Notes under the pieces: generated by a model
What the model saw: the letters and a program-made list of their open reading frames with translations, nothing else
Databases searched by the model: none
Told to the model about the DNA's origin: nothing
DNA from: Treponema sp.
GTDB taxonomy: Bacteria > Spirochaetota > Spirochaetia > Treponematales > Breznakiellaceae
NCBI GenBank assembly: GCA_031266875.1
Contig: JAISAE010000020.1
Coordinates: 22,017 to 86,016 of the forward strand
Direction: 5' to 3'
Length of the DNA stretch: 64,000 nucleotides
Made by a program: the position numbers and the translations under genes
In this document: piece after piece, positions 42,422-52,495 of the stretch
How positions within the stretch are numbered: the first letter of the stretch is position 1
Layout: the number at the start of each line of letters is the position of its first letter

Positions 42422-43828
42422 GGCGGTTGTTGTGAGCAATTCAGTGGTTCTTTTTTATTGTTTGGCGGTGTTTGCGACCTGTTCAGCGGTATTTGTTTAT
42501 TGCTTGGCGGTTTTTATGAGCCATTCAGCGGTATTTGTCTGTCGCTTAGCGGTTCTTGTCTGCCGCTTGGCGGTGTTTATTTGTTGCTTAGCGGTTTTTG
42601 TGAGCCATTCAGCGGTTTTTATCTGTCGCTTGGCGGTGTTTTTGAACCATTCAGCGGTTTTTGTTTATTGCTTGGCGGTTTTTATTTGTCGCTTGGCGGT
42701 GTTTGTCTGCCGCTTGGCGGTGTTTATTTGTTGTTTGGCGGTTTTTGTCTAACGCTTTGCGGTTGTTGTGAGCCATTCAGCGGTTCTTGTTTATTGCTTG
42801 GCGGTTCTTGTGAACCATTCAGCGGTTGTTGTCTATCGCTTGGCGGTTCTTGTGAACCATTTAGCGGTATTTGTCTGCTGCTTGGCGGTGTTTACGCGCC
42901 ATTCAGCGGTTGTTGTCTATCGCTTGGCGGTTCTTGCGACCTGTTCAACGGTTTTTATCTGCCGCTTGGTGGTTCTTTTTTATAGCTTGGCGGTTTTTGT
43001 TTGTTGCTTGGCGGTTTTTGTGAGCCATTCAGCGGTGTTTATCTGTCGCTTAGCGGTATTTGTGAGCCATTCAGCGGTGTTTGTTTAACGCTTGGCGGTT
43101 TTTGTTTGTCGCTTGGCGGTATTTATGAGCTGTTTAGCGGTGTTTGTCTGTTGCTTGTCGGTGTTTGTCTAATGCTTGGCGGTGTTTTTCTGACGCTTGG
43201 CGGTGTTTATCTGTCGCTTAGCGGTATTTGTGAGCCATTCAGCGGTGTTTATCTGTCGCTTAGCGGTATTTGTGAGCCATTCAGCGGTGTTTGTTTAACG
43301 CTTGGCGGTATTTGTGAGCTGTTTAGCGGTGTTTGTCTGTTGCTTGTCGGTGTTTGTCTAATGCTTGGCGGTGTTTTTCTGACGCTTGGCGGTTTTTGTT
43401 TGTTGCTTGGCGGTTTTTATGAGCCATTCAGCGGTTTTTGTCTGTCGTTTAGCGGTGTTTGTCTAATGCTTGGCGGTGTTTTTCTGACGCTTGGCGGGTT
43501 TTTTGAGTCGTTTAGCGGTTTTTGTCTGACGCTTGGCGGTTTTTGTTTATCGCTTGGCGGTTTTTATGCGCCATTCAGCGGTTTTTGTCTGGGGCTTGGC
43601 GGTTTTTATGTGTCTCTTTGCGGTTTTTGTTTATTGCTTGGCGGTTTTTGTCTGTCGCTTGGCGGTTTTTGTCTGTCGCTTGGCGGTTTTTATGAGCCAT
43701 TCAGCGGTTTTTGTCAGTGGCTTGGCGGTTTTTATTTGTCGCTTAGCGGTTTTTGTCTGTCGCTTAGCGGTTTTTGTGAGCCATTCAGCGGTGTTTGTCT
43801 GCCGCTTGGCGGTTGTTGCGAGTCGCAT
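42422..43828. repeat. Array of about 67 units of exactly 21 bp
   Basis: The first unit (GGCGGTTGTTGTGAGCAATT plus one base, at 42422) and the last (43808) are 1386 bp apart, exactly 66 x 21, so there is no net insertion or deletion. Units come in two main types, GGCGGTTTTTGTCTGTCGCT and AGCGGTTTTTGTGAGCCATT (each plus one base). Because 21 is a multiple of three, frames stay open for hundreds of codons (for example 43001-43852, heptads such as GFCLSLG), interrupted once in that frame at 42983. I see no ribosome-binding site and do not call a gene. Confidence 0.9.
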
Positions 43829-43925
43829 AACAAGCTTAGTTTGCTGGCGTAATGTCTCTGACACTCAGGCTTGATTATGTAGGCGTAATGGGCTTAGCTA
43901 TGGTTATGTAAGTTGAGGAGATACT

Positions 43926-45905
43926 ATGGACAACGCAAGACACACCGAATTTATTGGTTTGAAAAAGGTCGTTATCAACGATGGTTTCTGGACGGCCTTC
44001 ATGGAACGGATCAGAACCCAGGTCATTCCCTACCAGTGGGAGGCGCTGAATGACCGTATTCCCAGCGCGGAACCCAGCTACTGTGTGCGGAACTTCAAGC
44101 TGGCTGCGGAACTGACCCACCCGGAACTGGACTATGGCGTACCCAGAGACATTGGTCACGGCGGTTGCGTATTTCAGGACAGCGATTTTGCCAAGTGGAT
44201 CGAAGCGGCGGCCTATTCCCTGGTCTGGCGCCCTGACCCAGACTTGGAAAAAACGCTGGACCATACGATTGACATAATCTGCAATGCCCAGCAGAGCGAC
44301 GGCTATCTGGATACCTACTACATCATCAATGGTATGGATAAACGCTTCACCAACCTAAAAGACAACCACGAGCTTTACTGCTTCGGGCATTTGCTGGAAG
44401 GAGCGATTGCCTATTACGAGGCCACCGGGAAGCGGAAGCTCATGGACGCTCTGATCCGCTACGCCGATTGCGTCGACCGGAACATCGGCCCCGAAGAAGG
44501 CAAGGTCCACGGCTATCCGGGACACGAGCTTGCGGAAATGGCTCTGGTACGGCTCTATGCCATCACTAAAGACGAGAAACACCTCAAGCTGGCACACTAC
44601 TTTATTGATGAACGGGGCAAGCGTCCTTACTTTTTTGCCCTTGAGGAATGTCGCAACAACGGCAATGGCAGCCCGGAAGATGCAGGGGAACAGTACCACT
44701 ACCATCAGGCACACAAGCCGGTGCGGGAACAGCGCGTCGCCGAAGGCCACGCAGTGCGGGCAATGTATCTCTACGCGGGCATGGCTGACCTTGCCCGGCT
44801 TACCAATGACAAAGAACTGATCGCGGCCTGTGAAGCCCTGTTCGCCAATGTCTCGAAACGCCAGATGTACATCACCGGCGGCATAGGCCAGTCCGCCTAC
44901 GGAGAAGCCTTTTCCTACGACTACAGTCTGCCCAACGATACCGTATATGCCGAAACCTGCGCCGCCATTGGCCTCGCCTTCTTTGCGCGGCGCATGAGCG
45001 CCATTGCTCCACGCGGCGTCTATGCTGATGTGCTGGAGAAAACCCTGTACAACGGCATCATCAGCGGTATGTCCCTGGACGGCAAAACATTCTTCTATGT
45101 GAACCCGCTCGAAGCACTCCCCGAAGCCTGCCTGAAAGACCAAAGGATGAGCCATGTCAGAATCGAGCGGCAAAAATGGTTCGGCTGCGCCTGCTGTCCC
45201 CCCAATCTGGCGAGGATCATCGCCTCATTAGGCTCATACATACACTCGGAAAACGCCGGCGCGGTCTATACCCACCTCTATGTGGGCAGCGAGGCTAAGG
45301 CTTCCCCCGGTGGAACAGACCTTACCATAAGCATTGAAACTAACTACCCCTGGGAAGGGCTGGTAAACATCCGCTTCAACTTGAAAGAAGCGGCACGCTT
45401 CCGCTACGGCCTGCGCATACCCGGCTGGTGTCGGAACTATGCGCTCAAGCTGAACGGCGCGGACGCGGCCTTTACCGTTGAAGACGCTTACGCCGTGTTT
45501 AACCGCGAGTGGAAAGACGGCGACAGCATTAGCGCTGCCTTTGATATGCCGGTAACGTTTGTGCAAGCAAACCCGAAGGTGCGGGAGGACGTAGGCAAAA
45601 CCGCTGTCATGCGCGGGCCTGTGGTATATTGCCTAGAAGAGGCGGACAACGGTAAAGAGCTTTGCCGCCTCCATGTCGGACAGGCCGCCAACATCTCCGT
45701 GAAGTACGAGAAGGCGCTCCTTGAAGGCGTAACGTTAATCTCCATGACTGGGAAACGCGAGAAGGACTGGGCGGAAGATGAGCTATACCGCGCCATAGAG
45801 GATTCCGCTATGTCCGCTATGGAAGACAAGACGCTCCGCTTCATCCCCTACTACGCCTGGACCAACCGTAGCCCCGGCGAGATGACCGTGTGGGTGAATC
45901 GATAA
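43926..45905 (+). CDS. GH127 beta-L-arabinofuranosidase
   Basis: A protein of 659 residues with a GGAG site before the ATG and no signal peptide, so cytoplasmic. GH127 (DUF1680) enzymes remove beta-L-arabinofuranose from plant and other glycans, using a zinc-bound cysteine nucleophile. The expected residues are visible: Glu and Cys of YAETCA (about 343 and 345) and the Cys cluster CACCPPN (421, 423, 424), with 423 the likely nucleophile. It stands 1.8 kb after ABC system 4, behind the large 21-bp array, and may serve it. Confidence 0.9.
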   Translation: MDNARHTEFIGLKKVVINDGFWTAFMERIRTQVIPYQWEALNDRIPSAEPSYCVRNFKLAAELTHPELDYGVPRDIGHGGCVFQDSDFAKWIEAAAYSLVWRPDPDLEKTLDHTIDIICNAQQSDGYLDTYYIINGMDKRFTNLKDNHELYCFGHLLEGAIAYYEATGKRKLMDALIRYADCVDRNIGPEEGKVHGYPGHELAEMALVRLYAITKDEKHLKLAHYFIDERGKRPYFFALEECRNNGNGSPEDAGEQYHYHQAHKPVREQRVAEGHAVRAMYLYAGMADLARLTNDKELIAACEALFANVSKRQMYITGGIGQSAYGEAFSYDYSLPNDTVYAETCAAIGLAFFARRMSAIAPRGVYADVLEKTLYNGIISGMSLDGKTFFYVNPLEALPEACLKDQRMSHVRIERQKWFGCACCPPNLARIIASLGSYIHSENAGAVYTHLYVGSEAKASPGGTDLTISIETNYPWEGLVNIRFNLKEAARFRYGLRIPGWCRNYALKLNGADAAFTVEDAYAVFNREWKDGDSISAAFDMPVTFVQANPKVREDVGKTAVMRGPVVYCLEEADNGKELCRLHVGQAANISVKYEKALLEGVTLISMTGKREKDWAEDELYRAIEDSAMSAMEDKTLRFIPYYAWTNRSPGEMTVWVNR

Positions 45906-46079
45906 ACACACCAAACTAGGCGCGAGAGGCGTTCCACGCTGCGCGGGCGGGATTCCGGTCGTCAGCGCCGCCCTGCCTGAGCGTGCGCCGCGTTCTCCCC
46001 GGCGAGAAGCCTTGTATATTACCTTACAAGTCCGTATAGTGCAGATATACATTTTGAAAACTACTAAGGAGTCTCGTTA
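45906..46079. other. Intergenic region before the chemoreceptor
   Basis: A GC-rich first half with short inverted repeats and an AT-richer second half with AAGGAG before the start. I see no convincing promoter or terminator. Confidence 0.35.
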
Positions 46080-48275
46080 ATGAAAATCAGAGTAAAATTC
46101 TTCCTCATGATTGCTCTTCTGAATCTGATAGGAACCCTAACCCCTCTGGGAATTATCCTCAATCTGAATCATAAACGCACCACTGAGTTGGTGAATAATG
46201 AAATCAGCAATCTGAGTGAAGAATATGCTGCCATCATCAAAGCATGGCTAGACAGCCATCTCGCGGCGGTCAGCGCCTTGGCGCAGGTTATGGATCGCGC
46301 CGATAAGATACCCCCGGAAGACCGGCGGGAATTCTTCTCCCTTATGGTTACGTCCACGGTTGAATCTGAGGCTGAGGTCATCGGCGCGGCTATGGTCTGG
46401 GAACCCAATGCCCTGGACGGCCTTGACGCGGAATTGGCGGATACTCCCGGCGCAGACCATACCGGTCGCTTCACCCCGTACTGGTCAAAGACAAGGCAAG
46501 GGGTGCAGGTGGAGACCCTTGTCGGCTATGACATCCCCGGAGAAGGGGAGTATTACCTTATCCCCAAACAAACTGGAAAAGAGATTCTCACCGGGCCTTT
46601 TTTGTACCCCATTGATGGAGTAGATATGTTTATGGCCACGGTGAGTGCGCCTATCACCAGACAGGGACGCTTTGCGGGCGTGCTTACCCGCGATATTGGG
46701 GTTGAGCTTATTCAAGAGCAGGTGGAGAAGATTCAGCCCTACCCGGGCGCTGTGGCTGCGGTGTATAGCAACAGCGGCATTATATGCGGGCATTTTGATG
46801 CGGGCCGGCTCGGTAAACGTGTCCAGGACACCGAAGAGAGCTTTGCGGGATCCTATTTGCCGGGCCTTATAAGCGCCATCCAGCAGGGTAAGAAGTTCCA
46901 GTTTACCAACTATTCTCCCTACCTCAAACAGGAGATGCACTTTATCAGTGTTCCCTTCTCCGTGGGGGATGGAATTGCTCCGTGGTCTCTTATGGTGGGG
47001 ATTCCCTCCTCGGTTATCTCCGCGTCTTTGTACCGCAGCCTACAGGTGGGCCTGGGTATTTGCGCGCTGATGATGGTCTTTATCTTCATCGGGGCCTTTC
47101 TGCTGGCCCGCTCCATAAGCCGCCCCATTGTCCATACCATGCGGGCTCTTAAAGACATTGCCGAAGGCGATCTGATGACCCCAGAGATATCGGTGAAATC
47201 CACAGACGAGCTTGGCGATCTTGCCCGTTACCTGAACTTCGTCGTAGCGAATATCAAGAAGCTGGTTATGGCCATTAAAGAGAATGCGGATACCCTTTCC
47301 CAAACCGGCGGCACCCTTGCCTCCAACATGACCCAGACTGCCACAGCCGTCAACGAAATCACCGCTACCATTAAGAGCATCCAGTCCCAGTCCAGCAAAC
47401 AGGAGAACAGCATTGATACCACTGGAAAGGTCATGAAAGAGGTGGTGAAGAGTATTGAAACCTTAAACCAGCAGGTTGAAAAGCAGAGCGAGTGCGTAAC
47501 CCAATCCTCTACGGCAGTAGAACAGATGCTGGTGAATATACAGCAGGTAACCAGAAACCTCCTGTCCAGTGAAGAGAGTATTCGCAACCTGTCCGAAGCC
47601 GCAGAGCGGGGGCGCAGCGGCTTAGAGGAAGTGGTCGGGAATATACAGGAGATAGAGCGGGAGTCTGCGGGAATCCTGGAGATCAATGGGGTGATGGAAA
47701 ACATCGCCAGCCAGACAAGCCTGTTGTCGATGAATGCGGCGATAGAGGCGGCCCACGCTGGGGAAGCGGGGAAAGGCTTTGCGGTAGTGGCGGATGAAAT
47801 ACGAAAGCTAGCAGACTCTTCGAGCGAGCAATCCAAGACCATAAGCGGGGTATTGCAAAAGATAAAGGACTCGATTGAGAAGATAACCAAGTCTACCGAA
47901 GGGGTACTGCTGAAGTTCGAGGCCATAAGCGGGGGAGTACAGGAGGTAACAAACCAGGAGACCCAGGTTCTTCAGGCAATGGAGGAACAGGGACGGGGAA
48001 GCCAGGACATACTTACCTCCATAGGGAGCCTGAAGGAGATAAGCAGGGAAGTTGCCCAGAAGACCTTGTCTGTGGAGAAAGGAAGTGGGGAGGTACTGAA
48101 GGAGAGCTTGAATCTGGATCAGATCACTGGGGAGATAAAGGACGGTATGCATGAGATGGTATCTGGAGCCGAGCAGATAAACCAAGCGGTATACATGGTG
48201 CAAGAGATAAGCGTGGAGAATAAGCAGAAGATAGCGGCCCTGATGCGGGAAGTTTCCCGGTTTAAGGTGGACTAA
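46080..48275 (+). CDS. Methyl-accepting chemotaxis protein with dCACHE-like sensor
   Basis: A protein of 731 residues. An N-terminal membrane helix (about 8-28) is followed by an extracellular sensor of about 285 residues with CACHE features ([37 protein letters not shown]). A second helix at about 320-345, a HAMP domain, and a long coiled-coil signalling domain follow. The hairpin tip [20 protein letters not shown] has Ser where most receptors have Asn (QTNLL). It would steer flagellar motility via CheA/CheW; CACHE sensors bind small metabolites, perhaps sugars or acids given the neighbours (inference). Confidence 0.92.
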   Translation: MKIRVKFFLMIALLNLIGTLTPLGIILNLNHKRTTELVNNEISNLSEEYAAIIKAWLDSHLAAVSALAQVMDRADKIPPEDRREFFSLMVTSTVESEAEVIGAAMVWEPNALDGLDAELADTPGADHTGRFTPYWSKTRQGVQVETLVGYDIPGEGEYYLIPKQTGKEILTGPFLYPIDGVDMFMATVSAPITRQGRFAGVLTRDIGVELIQEQVEKIQPYPGAVAAVYSNSGIICGHFDAGRLGKRVQDTEESFAGSYLPGLISAIQQGKKFQFTNYSPYLKQEMHFISVPFSVGDGIAPWSLMVGIPSSVISASLYRSLQVGLGICALMMVFIFIGAFLLARSISRPIVHTMRALKDIAEGDLMTPEISVKSTDELGDLARYLNFVVANIKKLVMAIKENADTLSQTGGTLASNMTQTATAVNEITATIKSIQSQSSKQENSIDTTGKVMKEVVKSIETLNQQVEKQSECVTQSSTAVEQMLVNIQQVTRNLLSSEESIRNLSEAAERGRSGLEEVVGNIQEIERESAGILEINGVMENIASQTSLLSMNAAIEAAHAGEAGKGFAVVADEIRKLADSSSEQSKTISGVLQKIKDSIEKITKSTEGVLLKFEAISGGVQEVTNQETQVLQAMEEQGRGSQDILTSIGSLKEISREVAQKTLSVEKGSGEVLKESLNLDQITGEIKDGMHEMVSGAEQINQAVYMVQEISVENKQKIAALMREVSRFKVD

Positions 48276-48663
48276 AAGCCAAGCCAGGGGTGATTAAGCA
48301 GCACACCGCCCGGCTTTTATGAAGGATTCCCAGCCAAAAGAAGCTGCTTCATGGAAAACGGTTTATAACTAGCGAGTAACATAACGTGAGTCCGCCGAGT
48401 TGGTGTCAAAGACATGAGTGTCGCCAAGCCTTCCGTTTGGGTAGGTCTACCCCAACGTTGGGGTCGCCAAGCCCAATATGGGTGTCAGAGACCCAAAACA
48501 TCGGTGTCAGAGACGCCCGGTATGCAGGCGATGTTGGGGCGCTGATTCTCAGTTTCTCCGTGTAGAGGAAAAAAGTCTGGCATGAACTGAGATTTGTGGT
48601 ATAGTGAAAAAGTACGAGCGCGTTCCTTGTGAGCGCGTGGGAAGAAACAAGCTAGGAGAGCTT
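48276..48663. repeat. Intergenic region with GTGTCAGAGAC repeats
   Basis: No gene. Between about 48378 and 48540 there are short repeats such as GGTGTCAGAGACCC and GGTGTCAGAGACGCCC (22 bp apart), GTCGCCAAGCC (twice), and CCCAACGTTGGG, a perfect palindrome. The GTCAGAGAC motif links it to the repeats at 2730-2900. GAGCGCG...GAGCGCG occurs just before gnd. Confidence 0.6.
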
Positions 48664-50115
48664 ATGAATAACGCGGATATTGGACTTATCGGGCTTGCGG
48701 TCATGGGGGAGAATCTGGTTCTCAACATGGAAAGCAAGGGGTTTACGGTGGCGGTGTACAATCGTACCGTCGCTAAAGTTGACGCCTTCACAAAGGGGCG
48801 CGGCGCGGGTAAGCATATCGTGGGTTGCCACGACCTGACGGCGCTTGCAGCCGCGCTTAAACGTCCCCGCAAGGTGATGATCATGGTGAAGGCTGGGCAA
48901 GCGGTGGATGATACGATTGAGCAGTTGCTGCCGGTGCTTGAAGCTGGCGACATCATCATCGACGGCGGCAACTCTAACTATCAGGACACGATACGGCGCA
49001 CTGCGTATGCTGAGTCAAAGGGCCTGCTCTACATCGGCACCGGCGTGTCGGGCGGCGAGGAAGGGGCGCTCACTGGCCCGTCGCTCATGCCGGGCGGGTC
49101 AGCGGCGGCGTGGCCAACCGTGAAGCCGATACTTCAGGCTATTGCGGCTAAGGTCGAGGGCGGCGTGGCGTGCTGCGACTGGGTTGGTGAGAACGGCGCC
49201 GGCCATTTTGTCAAAATGGTACACAACGGCATTGAATACGGCGACATGGAACTCATCTGCGAGAGCTACGACCTCTTGAAGAATGTGCTGGGGCTTAACA
49301 GCGCCGAGATGGGCGATGTTTTCGATGGCTGGAACAAAGGTAATCTTAACAGCTACCTCGTTGAGATCACGCGGGACATACTGCGCTATAAGGACGCGGA
49401 TGGTTCGGCGCTGGTGGAACATATCCTCGACACCGCTGGTCAGAAAGGCACGGGTAAGTGGACCGGCATTGCGGCGCTTGACGCGGGTGTGCCGCTGACG
49501 CTGATCGCCGAAGCGGTGTTCAGCCGCTGTCTATCGGCGGCTAAAGAGGAGCGGGTCAAGGCCGCGAAGGTTTTTTCCCAGCCAACGATTACCAAGCCCG
49601 CTGATGCTCAAGGCTTTATCAATGACCTTGAGAAGGCGCTCTACGCGGCAAAGGTCGTATCTTATGCCCAGGGTTATTTGCTCATGCGCGAGGCCGCTAA
49701 AGAACACCAGTGGAATCTCAACTACGGTGGCATTGCGCTGATGTGGCGCGGCGGCTGCATCATTCGCTCGGTGTTTCTGAGTAAGATAAAAGAAGCCTTT
49801 GACAAAAACAGCGACCTGAAGAACCTGCTGCTCGACCCGTTCTTCACGGGCATCATTGAGGACGCGCAGGCGTCGTGGCGGCGTGTGGTGGCAACAGCAG
49901 TGGCTAACGGCATTCCGGTTCCGGCGTTCTCCAGCGCATTGAGCTACTTTGACGGTTATCGCAGCGAGCGTCTGCCGGCGAACCTGCTTCAGGCGCAGCG
50001 CGACTACTTTGGTGCGCATACCTATGAGCGCACGGATAAGCCACGCGGTGAGTTCTTTCACACCAACTGGACAGGGCATGGCGGTAGTACCAGCGCGTCA
50101 ACGTATACGGTATAA
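48664..50115 (+). CDS. gnd: 6-phosphogluconate dehydrogenase, decarboxylating
   Basis: A protein of 483 residues starting at the ATG at 48664, with AGGAGAG upstream. It converts 6-phosphogluconate to ribulose-5-phosphate and CO2. The N-terminal Rossmann motif [12 protein letters not shown], the substrate motif [21 protein letters not shown] and catalytic [13 protein letters not shown] are all present; the VYNRT segment after the second strand suggests NADP use. The length fits the long (about 480-residue) form. A sugar kinase gene lies 47 bp downstream and is probably co-transcribed. Confidence 0.95.
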   Translation: MNNADIGLIGLAVMGENLVLNMESKGFTVAVYNRTVAKVDAFTKGRGAGKHIVGCHDLTALAAALKRPRKVMIMVKAGQAVDDTIEQLLPVLEAGDIIIDGGNSNYQDTIRRTAYAESKGLLYIGTGVSGGEEGALTGPSLMPGGSAAAWPTVKPILQAIAAKVEGGVACCDWVGENGAGHFVKMVHNGIEYGDMELICESYDLLKNVLGLNSAEMGDVFDGWNKGNLNSYLVEITRDILRYKDADGSALVEHILDTAGQKGTGKWTGIAALDAGVPLTLIAEAVFSRCLSAAKEERVKAAKVFSQPTITKPADAQGFINDLEKALYAAKVVSYAQGYLLMREAAKEHQWNLNYGGIALMWRGGCIIRSVFLSKIKEAFDKNSDLKNLLLDPFFTGIIEDAQASWRRVVATAVANGIPVPAFSSALSYFDGYRSERLPANLLQAQRDYFGAHTYERTDKPRGEFFHTNWTGHGGSTSASTYTV

Positions 50116-50162
50116 CAAAGAAACCACGAGCTTTTGTAGAGTGGTTAGTATTAGGAGGTTTT

Positions 50163-51275
50163 ATGTCATCATTAACGATCCCGTCCGCGTCGAACACGGC
50201 GCATGACTTACTGGCTCTGGGGGCGCTGGTTACGCGGCTTGATCCCGGAATCATTCCTTTCACCGAAGCGAGCGAGTACGCTATGCACGTCTCTGGCGGC
50301 GAGTACAATGTGGCGACCAACCTGTCAACCTGCTTTGGTCTGCGAGCTGCCCTTGCCAGCGCCATAGTAGACTACCCGATTGGCAAGCGCATTGAGAGCG
50401 CGGTCCGCAAGGCTGGTGTTACGCCTTACTATCAGCGCTTTGCCTTTGACGGGGTGCGCGGCCCTAACATGGCTATTGTGTGGAGCGACCGTGGTCAGGG
50501 TGTGCGAGCGCCGGTGGTGTTCTACAACCGCTCCAACGAGGCTGCCGGCAGACTCAAGCCGGGTAGTTTCGATTGGAAGGCGATTTTTGGCAAGGGTATA
50601 CGCTGGTTTCATTCGGGCGGCATCTTTTCGGCGTTGTCTCCGACAACATCGGAACTGGTGATCGAGGCGATGGAGGCGGCGAGGGCGGCTGGCGCGGTGG
50701 TCTCGTTTGACCTGAACTATCGCGCCAAGCTCTGGGCAGTCGCGGCGGCTGAACAGGGACTCAGCGCGGAACAGGCAAGCGAAGGCGCGGCGCGAACTCT
50801 CCGCAATATCGTCAGCCATGTGGATGTGCTGGTGGGTAACGAGGAAGACTTGCAGAAAGGGCTGGGCCTAAAGGGACCGGAAGTCGAATCAAAGGGCAAG
50901 CTTGATTCATCGACCTTCTTTGGCATGATGGAAAGCGTTATCAAGGACTTCCCCAACATCAAAGCCGTGGCTACAACCCTGCGCGAAGTTCATTCCACCA
51001 ACCGCCATTCATGGAGCGCGGTGCTTTGGCTTGATGGCAAGAGTTACACTGCCCCGACCTGCGAGCTTGACGTATACGACCGTGTCGGCGGCGGCGACGG
51101 CTTTGCCGCTGGCTTGTTCTACGGGCTTCTCACCGGTAAATCGCCGGAAGATGCCCTGCGGCTTGGCTGGGCGCATGGCGCTTTGCTCACCACAACTCCG
51201 GGCGATACCTCAATGGTGACGCTGGATCAAGTGGAGTCGTTTGCTAAAGGCGGATCGGCGAGGATACAGCGCTAA
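50163..51275 (+). CDS. PfkB family sugar kinase (2-keto-3-deoxygluconate kinase-like)
   Basis: A protein of 370 residues with TAGGAGG before the ATG. The ribokinase fold signatures are an N-terminal GGEYNVATNLSTCFGL and a C-terminal VGGGDGFAAGL, where the Asp is the catalytic base (canonical GAGDAF). Overall pattern and length are closest to KdgK-type enzymes, which phosphorylate 2-keto-3-deoxygluconate; the substrate assignment is tentative. Pairing with gnd points to sugar-acid metabolism. A strong terminator follows. Confidence 0.82.
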   Translation: MSSLTIPSASNTAHDLLALGALVTRLDPGIIPFTEASEYAMHVSGGEYNVATNLSTCFGLRAALASAIVDYPIGKRIESAVRKAGVTPYYQRFAFDGVRGPNMAIVWSDRGQGVRAPVVFYNRSNEAAGRLKPGSFDWKAIFGKGIRWFHSGGIFSALSPTTSELVIEAMEAARAAGAVVSFDLNYRAKLWAVAAAEQGLSAEQASEGAARTLRNIVSHVDVLVGNEEDLQKGLGLKGPEVESKGKLDSSTFFGMMESVIKDFPNIKAVATTLREVHSTNRHSWSAVLWLDGKSYTAPTCELDVYDRVGGGDGFAAGLFYGLLTGKSPEDALRLGWAHGALLTTTPGDTSMVTLDQVESFAKGGSARIQR

Positions 51276-51297
51276 CATAAGACCAGAGGCGTGAAAA

Positions 51298-51344
51298 GCG
51301 CAAAGGCCAGAAGAGCTTCTAAGCTGCTCTTCTGGCCTTTGCGC
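51298..51344 (+). terminator. Rho-independent terminator of the gnd-kinase operon
   Basis: A perfect 19-bp stem (51298-51316 with 51326-51344) and a 9-base loop, core AAAGGCCAGAAGAGC and GCTCTTCTGGCCTTT, 23 bp after the kinase stop. It is followed only by a short T-containing run. Confidence 0.85.
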
Positions 51345-51413
51345 CTCTGTTTATGAGTAGACGACGGCGGCCTGAGTTAAATCTGTAGAGGGCTTTCCTT
51401 TAACCATCCATTG

Positions 51414-51422
51414 TGTTATACT
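51414..51422 (+). promoter_or_regulatory. Extended -10 promoter of infA
   Basis: TGTTATACT, an extended -10 box (TGn plus TATACT), 33 bp before the infA start. The -35 position (TTTCCT) is poor, as expected for an extended -10 promoter. Confidence 0.5.
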
Positions 51423-51454
51423 CTAAAAATATTCATTGTAATCAAGGAGATATT

Positions 51455-51679
51455 GTGGCAAAAGAAGAAGCGATTGAAGTAGAGGGTATAGTACGCGAGG
51501 CGCTTCCCAATACCATGTTCCGTGTGGAACTCAATAATCAGAATGGGCATCTCATACTTGCTCATCTTTCTGGTAAGATGCGTAAGCATTACATCCGTAT
51601 CGTACCCGGTGACCGTGTGCGTATCGCGCTCTCCCCCTACGATTTAAGCCGGGGTCGTATCATCTATCGTGAACGTTAG
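51455..51679 (+). CDS. infA: Translation initiation factor IF-1
   Basis: A protein of 74 residues. The start is the GTG at 51455, placed by an AAGGAG site 6 bases upstream and by family alignment. The S1/OB fold is complete: [55 protein letters not shown]-1 binds the A site of the 30S subunit during initiation. It stands as a single gene. Confidence 0.96.
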   Translation: MAKEEAIEVEGIVREALPNTMFRVELNNQNGHLILAHLSGKMRKHYIRIVPGDRVRIALSPYDLSRGRIIYRER

Positions 51680-51724
51680 TACAGCTGTCCAAGACGAGGT
51701 TCTGTTTCATTTCCTTCTATATAA

Positions 51725-52288
51725 CTAGCAACTCCTTCCCCTTTTTAGAATCACCCACGTTACCCCACTGCCGCCTGACGCGGCGTTAGCAGGCCCGCTT
51801 TCTCCGGCAAAGGGACAGTGTTCTATAAAACGTCTGGTGAGCTGTTTTAACACCGCGTTTCCATCGGAATGGTTGCCTTTGCCGTGAACAATGCACAGTT
51901 TCTCAAAGCCCTGCCGTCTACCGTTTCCAAAGAAGCTGTCAAGCGCGTTCCACGCTTCTGCCTGGGTAAGTCCGTGCAGGTCAATCACTGCGTCCGGTTC
52001 TTTCTGGAGCAAACGGCGACGGCGTTTGCTGGCGTCTGCCCCTGTTTCATGCGTGGCTATGGCTTCGGCGTCCGCATCCTTGTCGTATACCCCGTGAATA
52101 CGCAGCCATGCGGTGAGCGGATCTACTTTCTTTAAGTGGGGTTCATCTGGCTTAGGCACGGCTTGTCCAGCGCTGGTTTGGGACGCGGCGGCTTTATCTT
52201 TTTCGGCCTGCTTCTTGAGCTGCTTCTTGCTGCCTTGCGGTGTAGCAGTCATCCGCTCCCATTCGTCCAGAATATCCCCAAAGTCCAT
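51725..52288 (-). CDS. Smr-domain protein (possible nuclease)
   Basis: A protein of 187 residues starting at the ATG at 52288, with AGAGGAG upstream. The N-terminal 100 residues are charged and Lys/Ala-rich. The C-terminal Smr domain (about 100-187) has VIDLHGLTQAEA and IVHGKGNHS, the two hallmark motifs, and ends in VTWVILKRG. Stand-alone Smr proteins act as DNA- or RNA-cleaving enzymes; in several bacteria they rescue stalled ribosomes. No MutS fusion is present. Confidence 0.9.
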   Translation of the reverse strand: MDFGDILDEWERMTATPQGSKKQLKKQAEKDKAAASQTSAGQAVPKPDEPHLKKVDPLTAWLRIHGVYDKDADAEAIATHETGADASKRRRRLLQKEPDAVIDLHGLTQAEAWNALDSFFGNGRRQGFEKLCIVHGKGNHSDGNAVLKQLTRRFIEHCPFAGESGPANAASGGSGVTWVILKRGRSC

Positions 52289-52495
52289 CGTTGCTCCTCT
52301 TTTGCGTAGGGAATGACGCAGGAACAACCTGAGCTTTTGCTCTGCATTTCAGCGCCCTTCTTTATGGTATAAAGAAGAGAACACTAAGGAAGTTACACAG
52401 GCTCGTAAAGTTGTCGCGTATGGCGCGTCGTGTAGCGCGTTTTGCTGTTCCGCCCTTGTTCCAGTGCCGATAAAGAAGCTGGAATAATAAAAATT

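Noticed and set aside
43001..43852. A 283-codon frame in the 21-bp array as a real gene
   Set aside because: Open only because 21 is a multiple of three and the units lack stops in several frames; no start signal. Kept as a finding, not as a gene.
44355..45173. 272-codon frame antisense to the GH127 gene
   Set aside because: Shadow of codon bias in the confirmed gene on the other strand. The same applies to 16842-17672, 57611-58285, 59208-60011 and 62780-63550.
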